Positions 28,252-36,951 of a stretch of DNA of 64,000 bases are shown piece after piece (the first letter of the stretch is position 1; every line of letters begins with the position of its first letter). A program made the position numbers and the translations under genes. The notes under the pieces were generated by a model, which worked only from the letters and a program-made list of their open reading frames with translations, did not search any database and was not told the origin of the DNA. This stretch comes from Cyanobium sp. Aljojuca 7A6. Lineage in GTDB: Bacteria; Cyanobacteriota; Cyanobacteriia; PCC-6307; Cyanobiaceae. The DNA lies in assembly GCF_024346455.1 (NCBI RefSeq), contig NZ_JAGQCY010000007.1, positions 84,631 to 148,630 on the forward strand, read 5' to 3'.

Positions 28252-28665
28252 ATGAAGGAATTCATCCACCTGAGGTCAGCCAAATTCCCGCTGCTGCCCG
28301 GTGAGGCCGAGGAGATGGTGAACGAGGGCCTTGTGGGCAAAGCCCTGGCTCTCTACCTGCAGGAGAAGCTGCAGCGCCTGGGCCGGGATGTGCCCTTCGT
28401 CTGCTGCGAAGACTGGGGCTGGTGGGTGGAGCTGGCCGGAACCCCCTTCCGCTTCGGGGTCTGCGTCTACAGCCTCCCCAGCGACGGGGAAGGGGGCGAG
28501 TTCTGCTGCAGCGACGGGGCCAGCGCCGCGCGGATCTGGAACTGGCGGCGGTTCGGCTTCATCGACACGGCCCCCTGGGCCGAGGCCCTGCACGGCGAGC
28601 TGCTGACCATCTTCCGGGAGGATCCGGAGGTGGAGCTGCTGGGCAGCGGCCCCACGTTTCCCTAG
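28252..28665 (+). CDS. Hypothetical protein with aromatic core
   Basis: A 137-residue soluble protein, rich in Trp, Phe and Cys (CCEDWGWWVELAG near residue 50, RIWNWRRFGFIDT near 97). The ATG at 28252 is chosen because the earlier in-frame sequence runs through the MOSC gene promoter. The 3' end overlaps the convergent Mrr-like gene by 4 nt. No function recognised; the composition is typical of a compact alpha/beta domain. Confidence 0.55.
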   Translation: MKEFIHLRSAKFPLLPGEAEEMVNEGLVGKALALYLQEKLQRLGRDVPFVCCEDWGWWVELAGTPFRFGVCVYSLPSDGEGGEFCCSDGASAARIWNWRRFGFIDTAPWAEALHGELLTIFREDPEVELLGSGPTFP

Positions 28666-29681
28666 TTCCTCACCAGGGCCTGTTCGAGCGAAAGCCGATC
28701 CCGGAGCTCACCCGGGAGGTGGGTCCAGTGGCGGGCGATCAGGTCGGCCAGCTGGTGGCCGTTGATGAGGCTGATCCTGGCGAAGCCCTCCTCCCCAGCC
28801 GCCGCCGCTGCTGCCGGCTGGAAATCGGCGGTGGTGATGTAGAGGCCATGGCCGCCGAAGGGAATGAACTGACGCAGCTCCCGCACCGCGTCGGCGCCGA
28901 CGCGCGCCCCGAGGTTGCCGCGGTGAAAACGGGCATGGAGGCGGATGCGGGCTGGGAACGACAGGGTGATGTCGCCGTAGGCATCGAAGACGTCACGCAG
29001 CATTCCGTGGTGTTCGGTCCGCTCCCAGTCCTCGAAACCCAGGGCATCGAGCAACTGAACCACAAGCCGCTCGAACTCGGGTGGCGTCAGCTGCATCAAC
29101 TGTTCGAGCACGATGCGGTGCGACTCCATCCGGGCGGTCGGCTGGGCAGAGGCCGCCATCTCGGGCCGGCCGATGGCCCGGATGAATTCCGCCTTGTGCT
29201 CCACCATGAACACTGTCAGCAGCGACCGCATCCGGGTGTGGGCCGGAACGTCGAGGAGGGTGCGGATGGAATCCCGGAACGGTGTGGTGAAATCGTCCAG
29301 GCGGATCGGCTCTGCCGCCCAGGTGACGGGACGGCGGTGCCGCAAGGGACAGCCGTCTTCACCGCTGGGGTCGTAGTAGGGCGTGCCGGCATCGACGACG
29401 CCGTAGCTGAGCAGGTCGGCCTCCGTCGAAGGGATGATCACATGGTCATTGGGCTGGATTTCAAACAGAAAGCGATGGATCTCGTTGACGTAATTGGAGA
29501 GCAGGATCGCGCTTTGAATGTCCGGGAAGTAACGCCGCACCACCGAATAGAGCTGCTCCCGGGTCTTGATGGGGCCGAGATCCTCGCTGATCTCCCGCCA
29601 GCCGATGCCCACGAAGCCGCCCTTGAGGAAGTTGTCTGCGTACATTCCTCCGCCAGCGCGTACGCACCAGACGTTGCTCAT
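28662..29681 (-). CDS. Mrr-like restriction endonuclease homologue with altered active site
   Basis: A 339-residue protein with the two-part organisation of a family of putative restriction enzymes. An N-terminal domain (VWCVRAGGGMYADNFLKGGF, then VGIGW) resembles the EVE/PUA-like sensor, and a C-terminal domain begins LTPPEFERLVVQLLDALGF near residue 210, as in Mrr_cat. The nuclease core normally has D-x(n)-Q/E-x-K. Here the aspartate strand is recognisable (DAYGDITL), but the second strand reads RLHARFHRG, without the Q-x-K. The enzyme may be inactive or bind only. No methyltransferase lies beside it. Confidence 0.7.
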   Translation of the reverse strand: MSNVWCVRAGGGMYADNFLKGGFVGIGWREISEDLGPIKTREQLYSVVRRYFPDIQSAILLSNYVNEIHRFLFEIQPNDHVIIPSTEADLLSYGVVDAGTPYYDPSGEDGCPLRHRRPVTWAAEPIRLDDFTTPFRDSIRTLLDVPAHTRMRSLLTVFMVEHKAEFIRAIGRPEMAASAQPTARMESHRIVLEQLMQLTPPEFERLVVQLLDALGFEDWERTEHHGMLRDVFDAYGDITLSFPARIRLHARFHRGNLGARVGADAVRELRQFIPFGGHGLYITTADFQPAAAAAAGEEGFARISLINGHQLADLIARHWTHLPGELRDRLSLEQALVRN

Positions 29682-29903
29682 CGCTTCACCCCAGGGTGCC
29701 CCTTCAAGGCGCGGCTCATGTCAGGGAATCGGATGGGGACGGCAGACCTTTGGACGCCATGGTTGGAGTGACTCTCGTCACAACCTGTCTGCGGAAACCC
29801 GGCGTCATTGTCGCCAATCTTGCCGAGAAGCGCATCCTCATCAACCATGAGACGCAGGAGAATGGTCTATTACCTCAGATCTTAAGGCATCACTCACCCT
29901 TTT
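29682..29903. other. Intergenic stretch
   Basis: About 220 nt between the Mrr-like start and the Nudix stop. It contains a short T-run (tttttt near 29900) but no clear hairpin, open frame or RNA gene that I can support. Confidence 0.4.
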
Positions 29904-30323
29904 TTAGTTCTTTGGCCCGAGTCGCTGCACGACCCGCTCCAGGGAGGGGGCCAGGCCGCGCCGCTCCCGCCGCCTTGGGCTCCAGATCTGGCCGCTGCGC
30001 AACTCATCGAGGCTGGCCATCACCATGTCCTGCCCCTCGTTCAGCTGCAGCGCCGAAAGGGGCACCGTGAGGGGGCCGCGGAAGTAGTAGGCACTGAGCT
30101 GGGCATCGTGGTGCTCGAACCAGAGCGGTAGCGCCGGCGCTACCCAGCCGATCTCCTCCTCCAGCTCGCGCAGGATCGCCTGCTCCGGCCGTTCCCCCGG
30201 ATCGAGGTGGCCGCCGAACAGGCCCCAGCAGCCCGGATGGACGATGCCCTCGATGTCGTCACGGAGCTGAAGCAGCCAGCGGCCCTCCCGCTCCAGCATC
30301 CCCAGGGCCACCGCGAAGGTCAT
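29904..30323 (-). CDS. Nudix hydrolase
   Basis: A 139-residue single-domain Nudix protein. The Nudix box GGHLDPGERPEQAILRELEEEIGW near residues 36-59 has all the canonical G-x5-E-x7-RE-x2-EE-x-G residues for Mg2+ and diphosphate cleavage. Substrate unknown. ATG at 30323 (MTFAVALGML) fits the domain start; the Pro/His-rich extension to 30422 is rejected. Confidence 0.85.
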   Translation of the reverse strand: MTFAVALGMLEREGRWLLQLRDDIEGIVHPGCWGLFGGHLDPGERPEQAILRELEEEIGWVAPALPLWFEHHDAQLSAYYFRGPLTVPLSALQLNEGQDMVMASLDELRSGQIWSPRRRERRGLAPSLERVVQRLGPKN

Positions 30324-30494
30324 GGGCGGAGGGGTGCCATGGAGCGAAGGACCTGGGTGGGGGGAGTCTGGCTGGGGATGGGCGCCTTGGGAGGGCCGGA
30401 GGGCCCCCGCCCATGGCTCCATCTCGCTGCCTCCCTAGTGTTGTGTGAAGCACCCACCGAGCACCGGCTGAGGGGTGACCGAGATCCTGACCCT

Positions 30495-31319
30495 GTGACC
30501 ACCGCCGATCTCGCTTTCCTGTTGCTGCGTGGCGCGACGGCGATCCTCTGCGCCCTGGCCGCGCGGGGCGCGCTGCGTCGGGCCCGATTGCCTGGTCAGG
30601 CGCGGCAGCGGCGCTGGAGGTCGCGGCTGGCGGCGGTGGTGATGCTGGCCCTCGGGGTGTTTGCCCTTGAAGACGGGCTGCACGTGGCGCTCGGTCAGCC
30701 GGGAGACCCGATCGGCTGGCGCAGCTGGGTATGGGTGCTGCTCGACATCTCCATCCCCGCCCAGGTGCTCGCCGCGCTGGCCACCTTGCGCCAGCGCGAC
30801 GTGCTGGAGGTCGAGCTGGCCGCCGCGGCGCGGCGCGACCCGCTGACCGGCCTGCCCAACCGCGAGGGCTTCGCCGAGGCGGCCACCGCCGCCCTTGCCA
30901 CCGCCGCCCGCGACGGCCGGCCGGTGGCCGGGGCCATGCTCGACATCGACCATTTCAAGGCCATCAACGACGGCTGGGGCCACGCGGCCGGCGATGCGGT
31001 GCTGCGCGAGGCGGCCACGGCCATGCGGGGTGTGCTGCGCCCGGGCGACGTGCTGGCGCGAGTGGGCGGCGAAGAGTTCGCGCTGGTGCTGCCCGGGGTG
31101 GACGCCGAGGGCGCCCGGCCCCTGGTTGAGCGGCTGCGGGCGGCGGCGGCGATGGTGCCCCATCCAGGGGCGCCCGAACGACGGGTCACCCTTTCTGCCG
31201 GTCTGGCGCCGCTGCAGGGGCTGGGCCTGGCCGCGCTGGAGAGCGGGCTGCGCGCTGCCGACGGCGCGCTCTACGCCGCCAAGGCCGCGGGGCGTGATCG
31301 GGTGACGGTGGCGGGCTGA
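30495..31319 (+). CDS. Membrane-anchored GGDEF diguanylate cyclase
   Basis: About 274 residues from the GTG at 30495: two or three hydrophobic segments (residues about 5-25, 43-60 and 75-97), then a GGDEF domain. RDPLTGLPNREGF starts the domain, DIDHFKAINDGWGHAAGD is the substrate-binding part and RVGGEEF is an active signature. An inhibitory site RPGD lies five residues before GGEEF. It is expected to make c-di-GMP at the membrane. The frame is open upstream to 30207, with an alternative ATG at 30339. Confidence 0.78.
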   Translation: MTTADLAFLLLRGATAILCALAARGALRRARLPGQARQRRWRSRLAAVVMLALGVFALEDGLHVALGQPGDPIGWRSWVWVLLDISIPAQVLAALATLRQRDVLEVELAAAARRDPLTGLPNREGFAEAATAALATAARDGRPVAGAMLDIDHFKAINDGWGHAAGDAVLREAATAMRGVLRPGDVLARVGGEEFALVLPGVDAEGARPLVERLRAAAAMVPHPGAPERRVTLSAGLAPLQGLGLAALESGLRAADGALYAAKAAGRDRVTVAG

Positions 31320-31329
31320 GGGGTGGCGC

Positions 31330-32661
31330 TCAGCCAATCCCCCCCACCACCGGCCACCAGGCGTCCGCCGCCACCAGCTCCGCCTCGCTGAGGTCCGCCG
31401 CCCGCCGCGCCTCTGCCGCCTGGCTGTCGAGCAGGGAGCCGTGCAGCGCTTCCCCCAGGGCCTGGCGCAGCAGGCCACTGGCGGCGAAGGAGGCCGAGGC
31501 CTCCGCCAGGCTGGTGGGCAGGCGCGGCACCGCACCGGCGGGCAACTTGGCCGGATCACCAACCACCGGTGGCGGCAGGGTCCGGGGGCGCGCCAGGCCG
31601 TCGGCCACCACGGCCGCCGCGGCCCCCAGCAGCAGGTAGGGATTGGCGGCCAGGTCCGCCACCTTCAGCTCCAGGTGGGCCGGGACGCCATCGGCCGCGG
31701 CGGGGACCAGCCGCAGGGCCGCCTCGCGGTTCTCCACGCCCCACACCTGGAAGGGGGCCGACCAGGAGCTCGGGCCCAGCCGCCGGTAGGACACCGCCAG
31801 GGGGCAGGCCAGGGCCATCAGGGCCGGCAGTTCCGCCAGCAGGGCCGCCAGCACCCCGGAGCCCGGCGCTTGGAGGCCGGCCTCCCCGTCACCGCCCTCC
31901 AGCAGCGGCACCCCATGGCGTTGCAGGCTCAGGTGCAGGTGGCCGCCGTTGCCCGCCCGCTCCAGGCTGGGTTTGGGGCTGAAGCTGCAGCGCCAGCCGA
32001 AGCGGCGCGTCACCCGCTGGATCAGCAACCTGGCGTGCACCAGCCGGTCGGCGGCCTGCAGGGGTGTGCCCGGCGCCAGCGACAGCTCGAACTGGCTGGC
32101 GCCGTATTCCGGGTGGAACTGCAGCCAGGGCAGGCCGGCCGTCTCCAGGGCCTCGAGCAGGGTCGTGGCGTAGTCGAGGCCCTCCATCAGCCGATCGGCC
32201 CCATAGGGCCCACCGGGGACCGCCGGCACCGGCGAGCCGTCGGCAGCGGGGCTGGCCACCAGCCACTCCAGCTCGAAGCCGGCCCACAGTTCCACCCCGG
32301 CCTGCTGCAGCAGCTCCTGGTGGCGGCGGCACAGGTGGCGCTGGTCGCCCGCGTAGGCCACGCCGCTGCGCTCGAAGCGCTCCCCCGGCGCCCAGGCCCA
32401 GCCGCTGCCCGGCTCCAGCGGCGCCAGGGCACCGGCATCGGCCCGCAGGCGCAGGTCGCCATCCGGCCGGGCCAGGCGATGGGCGGCAGCGATGGTGCCG
32501 TCGGCGCCGAAGGCATCGGCCACCGGTGAGAAGCCCACCCCCACCGCCACCGCCGCCTCAAACGCGGCCAGCGGCACCACCTTCACCAGCGGCGCCCCCG
32601 CGTGGTTCACCCAGGTGATCGCCACCCAGCGGATCCCCTGCTCTGCCAGCACTGCGGCCAT
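31330..32661 (-). CDS. Glutamine synthetase-like ligase
   Basis: A 443-residue GS-fold protein without clear type. The ATP/glutamate domain shows FHPEYGASQFELSLAPGTPLQAAD near residue 207, SPKP near 247 and NGGHLHLSL near 260. The phosphate/substrate loop reads SAPFQVWGVENREAALR near 330, close to the GS W-G-x2-NR-x3-R motif. These suggest a gamma-glutamyl amine ligase rather than GlnA. Start ATG at 32661. It is divergent from an isochorismatase-like hydrolase, with 44 nt between the starts, suggesting a shared role. Confidence 0.75.
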   Translation of the reverse strand: MAAVLAEQGIRWVAITWVNHAGAPLVKVVPLAAFEAAVAVGVGFSPVADAFGADGTIAAAHRLARPDGDLRLRADAGALAPLEPGSGWAWAPGERFERSGVAYAGDQRHLCRRHQELLQQAGVELWAGFELEWLVASPAADGSPVPAVPGGPYGADRLMEGLDYATTLLEALETAGLPWLQFHPEYGASQFELSLAPGTPLQAADRLVHARLLIQRVTRRFGWRCSFSPKPSLERAGNGGHLHLSLQRHGVPLLEGGDGEAGLQAPGSGVLAALLAELPALMALACPLAVSYRRLGPSSWSAPFQVWGVENREAALRLVPAAADGVPAHLELKVADLAANPYLLLGAAAAVVADGLARPRTLPPPVVGDPAKLPAGAVPRLPTSLAEASASFAASGLLRQALGEALHGSLLDSQAAEARRAADLSEAELVAADAWWPVVGGIG

Positions 32662-32705
32662 CGGCAAGGAGGGAGTGGACACAGGTCCAGCAAGCGTCTG
32701 CCCCC

Positions 32706-33374
32706 ATGATTGGACGGATCGCCGCCGCCTGCATGCCGTCGAGCTCACCCGCGGAGTGGCTCCACCCGGGCGGCACCGCCCTGCTGCTGGTGGACCTGCA
32801 GCAGGGCACCTGCGGCGACGCCCAGCCCCGGCCGGATCCGGACTTCGATCGCCGTTTCCGCGCCACCACCCTGCCGAACGCCCAGCTAGCGCTGGCGGCA
32901 GCGCGGCAGGGTGGCCTGGAGGTGATCCACACCCTGATCGCCAACCTCACCGCCGACGGGCGCGACCGCAGTTTTGACTACAAGCGCTGCGGCATGGGCT
33001 TCCCGCCCGGCAGCCGCGCCGCCGAGGTGATCGCCGAGCTGGTACCCCTGGCCGATGAGCTGGTGCTCCCCAAGAGCTCCTCCTCGCCCTTCAGCTCCAC
33101 CAGCCTCGACTACCTGCTGCGCAACCTGGGCATTCGCACCCTTGTGGTGATTGGCCTGCTCACCGACCAGTGCATCGACCACACCGTGAAGGATGCCGCC
33201 GACCGCGGCTACTGCGTCGTGTGCGTCCACGACGCCTGCCAGGCTGCGACGCCGGAGCGCCATGCCGCGGCCCTGGAGTGCTTTGCCGGCTATGGCGAGC
33301 AGATCAGCAGTGGGGACTTCGTGGCGGCACTGAAAGCACAGCCTTGCCCTCAGGCGATCGGCTCCGGGTCGTAG
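32706..33374 (+). CDS. Isochorismatase-family cysteine hydrolase
   Basis: A 222-residue hydrolase with the family triad: Asp in LLVDLQQG (near 31), Lys in VLPKSSSSPF (near 121) and Cys in LLTDQCIDHTVKDA (near 156). Members cleave amides such as nicotinamide, biuret, N-carbamoylsarcosine or related compounds; substrate not predictable. A GS-like ligase is divergent. The extra N-terminal residues before PSSSPAEW are uncertain, and an ATG at 32733 is possible. The 3' end overlaps the next convergent gene by 25 nt. Confidence 0.82.
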   Translation: MIGRIAAACMPSSSPAEWLHPGGTALLLVDLQQGTCGDAQPRPDPDFDRRFRATTLPNAQLALAAARQGGLEVIHTLIANLTADGRDRSFDYKRCGMGFPPGSRAAEVIAELVPLADELVLPKSSSSPFSSTSLDYLLRNLGIRTLVVIGLLTDQCIDHTVKDAADRGYCVVCVHDACQAATPERHAAALECFAGYGEQISSGDFVAALKAQPCPQAIGSGS

Positions 33375-33697
33375 TACACGCCGGAGACGTTGAACGGGGG
33401 CACGCTGGTGACGTACTCCGTCGTCAGGCTGGCGGGGTCGAAGGCGATGATCGTCCGGGTCCGGTCGAGCCACTGCACCCGGTCGGCGCCGGTGACCGTC
33501 AGGGTGGCCACCCAGGGACCAACGACGCTGTCGTTGAGATCGAAGTCGCCGCCCTCGGGGTGGCGCTCGTAGAGCTTGACGACGCCATGGGCCAGGACCC
33601 GGTCCGGGTCGCAGAGCCAGAAGCCGGTGCGGCCGGCCAGGATGATTTCTGAGACGCGGGAGTGCCCGGCCGCGGCGAAACTGAGGTGGACGGCCAT
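33350..33697 (-). CDS. Hypothetical protein
   Basis: A 115-residue soluble protein with beta-rich sequence (SEIILAGRTGFWLCDP, VVKLYERHPEGGDFDLND, VATLTVTGADRVQWLD). No signal peptide or membrane span. No family recognised. Overlaps the isochorismatase-like gene convergently by 25 nt, and precedes a 168-nt gap to the LuxR regulator on the same strand. Confidence 0.45.
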   Translation of the reverse strand: MAVHLSFAAAGHSRVSEIILAGRTGFWLCDPDRVLAHGVVKLYERHPEGGDFDLNDSVVGPWVATLTVTGADRVQWLDRTRTIIAFDPASLTTEYVTSVPPFNVSGVYYDPEPIA

Positions 33698-33865
33698 CGT
33701 GCGCTGAATTGCTGCTGAGGTCTTGGGGGAGCCGGGGGGGAACGGCTGGCGATGTCCCGGCTTGGCATCGGGAGGCCGCTCGGTTCATCCCCGTCCTGAC
33801 CACCATCCCCTGGAGCAGCCTCCGCCCGCATCCCCAGAACGGGGGATTGGCCCAGAGCAGGGGGT

Positions 33866-34576
33866 TCAGCCGGTGACCGGGGTGCGGCCCTCCAGGGCCG
33901 ATTCCAGGTTGATCAGCCCGGCGGCGATCGACTTGACGACGGCCTTGGTGCGGTTGTCGACCTGGAGCTTCTGGAAGATGTGCTTCACATGGGTCCTGAC
34001 GGTCTCGGTGCTGACCACCAGTTCCTGGCTGATCCGCTGGTCGGTCAGGCCCAACATCAGATGGTTCAGGACCACCCGCTCGCGCTCGGTCAGCGGTTCG
34101 ATCGGGGCCGCGGGCGGCTGCTGCCGCAGCACCGCCGCCACCGGCTGGGGGTAGTAGATGCCGCCGCCGGCCACCACCCGCAGCGCCGGCATGAACAGGC
34201 CCGACTCGAAGCAGATGCCGTTGCAGCCCCGGGCCAGGGCCTCCCGCACCAGGGCCTCGTTGGCATCGTCGGCGATCAGCAGGGTCCGGATGGCGGGATC
34301 CAGCGCCTCCGTGCGCTCCACCAGCGAGAGCCCGGTGCCCTCCTGCAGTCTCTGGCTGACCACCAGCAGGGACGGCCGCTGCCGCTTCACCAGCCGAAAG
34401 CCTTCCTCCTCCGTCGTGGCGGCCCCCACCAGGCTCTTCTGAACCGGGGTGATGCACATGAAGGCCCCCAGCCATTTCATGTGCTCCAGGCAGGCGACCG
34501 TGGTGAGCCCGGCCAGGATGTCCTCGAGGTCCTCCAGGAGGGCGGGGATCCCCGGGATGAGCTCCGTCAGGTCCAC
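33866..34576 (-). CDS. LuxR/NarL-type response regulator with atypical receiver
   Basis: A 236-residue transcription factor. The C-terminal HTH (about residues 160-225) has LTERERVVLNHLMLGLTDQRISQELVVSTETVRTHVKHIFQKL. The N-terminal part has the receiver pattern, but the normal phospho-acceptor Asp is replaced: LLVVSQRLQEGTG, where LLLDLxLPGxxG is usual. It is therefore likely phosphorylation-independent. No histidine kinase is adjacent. Target genes unknown. Confidence 0.8.
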   Translation of the reverse strand: MDLTELIPGIPALLEDLEDILAGLTTVACLEHMKWLGAFMCITPVQKSLVGAATTEEEGFRLVKRQRPSLLVVSQRLQEGTGLSLVERTEALDPAIRTLLIADDANEALVREALARGCNGICFESGLFMPALRVVAGGGIYYPQPVAAVLRQQPPAAPIEPLTERERVVLNHLMLGLTDQRISQELVVSTETVRTHVKHIFQKLQVDNRTKAVVKSIAAGLINLESALEGRTPVTG

Positions 34577-34679
34577 GGCTGGCGGAACATGCGGGTCCCA
34601 TGTTGGCGCGGGTTGGATCGATCTGGGTCACAGGGGCTCGGCTGAATCCCGCACCACTGAGCTTGCCGCCAGAGACGCT

Positions 34680-35108
34680 TCAATCAGCCCCGATCAGCCG
34701 GGCCTCGAGCCCCAGCTGCCGGGCGGCCCTCACGAACGGCGCATCCAGGCTGCAGAGGGTGGCGCCCCGTCCGGCGGCGATCGCCAGGTGCAGCGCATCG
34801 GCCGCCCGCAGGGCCGTGGTCCAGCCGCGCAGACAGGCGTTGGCATTGCGGAAGTCCTGGGGTTCCACCTCCAGCATCAGAAAAGCCGGCGCCAGGCTGC
34901 GATCAAAGCCCTGCAGCACTGCCTCAGCCTGCGAGGGGCTCAGGGCCCCGGTGCGCAGCTTGAGCCCGAGAGCGGAATGGAGCTCGGTGGCACTCCAGGG
35001 GCTGATCGCCAGTGGCGCTGGGGCCTGCTCGAGGAAGGCCGCGGCGGCGCCGGAGTGGGCCTCCGGTGTGAGGGCCGCCAGCAGCACGCAGGTGTCCACG
35101 TACAGCAT
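34680..35108 (-). CDS. PIN-domain toxin (VapC-like)
   Basis: A 142-residue PIN ribonuclease. The acidic metal ligands are present: D5 (MLYVDTCVLLAAL), Glu in SATELHSAL, Asp in LRAADALHLAIA and Asp in LCSLDAPF. Its ATG overlaps the antitoxin stop by one nt (TGATG), the usual toxin-antitoxin coupling. The target (tRNA or mRNA) is unknown. Confidence 0.85.
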   Translation of the reverse strand: MLYVDTCVLLAALTPEAHSGAAAAFLEQAPAPLAISPWSATELHSALGLKLRTGALSPSQAEAVLQGFDRSLAPAFLMLEVEPQDFRNANACLRGWTTALRAADALHLAIAAGRGATLCSLDAPFVRAARQLGLEARLIGAD

Positions 35109-35356
35109 CAGGAGCCGCCGTCGTCCCGCAGGGCTCGCATCGTCTCGACGCCGCCGGTGGCCTGATGGGGCAGGGAGTCCCGCAGAGCCTGGAGCTGGGG
35201 CAGGAGATCGCGCACGGCCTGCCGGGGAACCAGCTCAGCGATGGCTTTGCCGCGTCTGGTGATCACCACCGGTTGGCCTTGCTCTACCGCATCGAGCAGG
35301 CTCGACAGCTGGGCTTTGGCCTCCGCCACCGTGACCTGTCGCATGGAGTTGGTCAT
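35108..35356 (-). CDS. Phd/YefM-type antitoxin
   Basis: An 82-residue partner of the PIN toxin. MRQVTVAEAKAQLSSLLDAVEQGQ (start of the domain) and VVITRRGKAIAELVP match the Phd/YefM DNA-binding fold. The C-terminus (LRDSLPHQATGG) is the toxin-binding tail. Translation is coupled to the toxin. The start is ATG at 35356 or a second ATG four codons later; the frame upstream to 35506 is rejected. Confidence 0.85.
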   Translation of the reverse strand: MTNSMRQVTVAEAKAQLSSLLDAVEQGQPVVITRRGKAIAELVPRQAVRDLLPQLQALRDSLPHQATGGVETMRALRDDGGS

Positions 35357-35674
35357 CGAGATGACCAACTTTAGACGGGATCCTTTGGTGGGACCCAGGC
35401 AGGAGTGGCCAGCGCGCGCCGTCTGTTCATCCCCCCTGCAGCCACCAGCCCCGCTGGTTGCGTGCGATCGCTGCGATGACGAGGCCAAGGAAGTGGCAGG
35501 GCCCACCTCAGTGGCGGGCCAGGTGCCGCCCGGCTCTGGCGAGGGCGATCACTGTTGTGATGGCGGCTGCCATCCAGACGGGCCTGCACGGAAGCGTTGG
35601 CGCTGCGGCAACGCCCCATTCCTGCGGCACGGCATCAAAAAAGGTTCTTTTCCCATGTGAAGAGTTCATTGGTG
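35357..35674. other. Gene-free stretch
   Basis: About 320 nt between the antitoxin start and the GGDEF remnant. Short open frames exist on both strands, but none has a recognisable product. It includes the promoter region of the toxin-antitoxin operon. No hairpin terminator seen. Confidence 0.4.
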
Positions 35675-36602
35675 ATGGGCGACAAGAGAATGACATCGGA
35701 CAAAGTCAGCAAGCAGCCACCAGCCGAGAGCTCTTCGCTCGATGACCTTCTGAGTCGGAACAAGGACATCAAAAGAAATGTCGATGAGTCTGGTGCTGAG
35801 CTCGGCGATGTCAATGCTGTATTCGACCAAGAGCGGGGCGTATCTCAGGAGATTGTTGACGCCTATGCTCAGAATAAAGCAACGGAACGATCTATCGTCG
35901 TCTCAGGCTTGGCCCTTGGCGATGTGAATAGAAGTCTTGCCAATGAAATAGAGGCCTAGCAGATGTCAGGGGTGAACTTGCTGACGCGAAGTTCCAGCTG
36001 GATGAAGCCCGCGTTGATTTGCTGGATTCTCGTTACCAAGCGGACGAAGCAAGGAGGCAGTTCACCCTTGAGGACCCACTGACTCATCTGCCCAATCGAT
36101 TGGGCTTTGAAAAGCGTCTGGAGCTTGCCCTGGCCCAGGCCAAGCGTCATGGTTGGGGGCTCGCGGTTTTCTCCATTGATGTGGATGAATTCAAAACCAG
36201 CAACGATGCCCATGGTCATGATGCGGGTGATGAGGTCTTGCAGATGGTGGCTGCGCGCTTGGCGTTAGTGGTGCGAGAGGAAGACATGGTCAGTCGCTGG
36301 GGGGAGGGGATGAATTCGTCTGCCTTTTGGTGGAAGTTGGAAGTCCTGAAGATGTTACGCATGTAGCCAAGAAGATGGTGGCGAGTGTTGCCGAGCCCTT
36401 TGTTCTCCGTAAGGAGGTTCTCAGGGTGCAGGTCAGCCTTGGAATCGCCATCTTCCCCGCCCATGGACATGCTGCCGAGATCCTTCTCAGAAATGCCGAT
36501 CTGGCGATGTATTCGGCGAAAGGAGAGAAGGACCGGATCGTCCTCTTCCAAGGCCCTGAGCCGGCGAAGGCGGCCTTGCCCATCGGCCCTGCAACGTTCT
36601 GA
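35675..36602 (+). pseudogene. GGDEF diguanylate cyclase broken by two frameshifts
   Basis: Three frames join to a single GGDEF protein. Part A (35675-35959) is helical, with repeated SGAELGDVN and SGLALGDVN units, and ends at TAG. Part B continues in another frame (GLADVRGELADAKFQLDEAR, from about 35950) into the cyclase domain EDPLTHLPNRLGFEKR and FSIDVDEFKTSNDAHGHD, and stops after RWG. Part C gives DEF and the rest, with SLGIAIFPAHG and ADLAMYSAK. The first shift fits a 1-nt loss near 35950; the second puts 8 nt, not 6, between Trp and Asp of RWGGDEF (36301-36308). Confidence 0.82.
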
Positions 36603-36618
36603 AACTGCCCGTCCTGGC

Positions 36619-36756
36619 TCAGGATGATCCGCCCAAGGGCTTGGCCAATGAGGCGTCTTGCGTCACCAGCTCGATCCCCTCCTCGCCGGTGTGTGAATTC
36701 GGGGGCTGGTTCACGAGGGAGCGGGCCATCGCGACGCGTTGCTGCGCCCCACCTGC
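36619..36756 (-). pseudogene. Remnant of an ABC transporter ATPase
   Basis: The minus strand reads GGAQQRVAMARSLVNQPPN, then SHTGEEGIEL, then VTQDASLAKPLGG. This resembles the signature-to-H-loop part of a MacB/DevA-type ATPase (SGGQQQRVAIARALVN, TGEEI, VTHD), but Walker B and the D-loop are missing and there is no Walker A. It is a small internally deleted scrap next to tRNA-Val. The similarity is clear over about 20 residues and weaker after. Confidence 0.6.
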
Positions 36757-36804
36757 GCGGTCTGGGCGGGAAGAGCCGCCTGGCCTGGCACGGCGATGCC
36801 CTGA

Positions 36805-36876
<72 letters not shown>

Positions 36877-36951
36877 GATGGCGCCATTCTGGCGGAAGGG
36901 GCGCCGCGGACCGTTGGCCGGTACGTTGCCGGCAGCGTCCGAACTCCGGCG

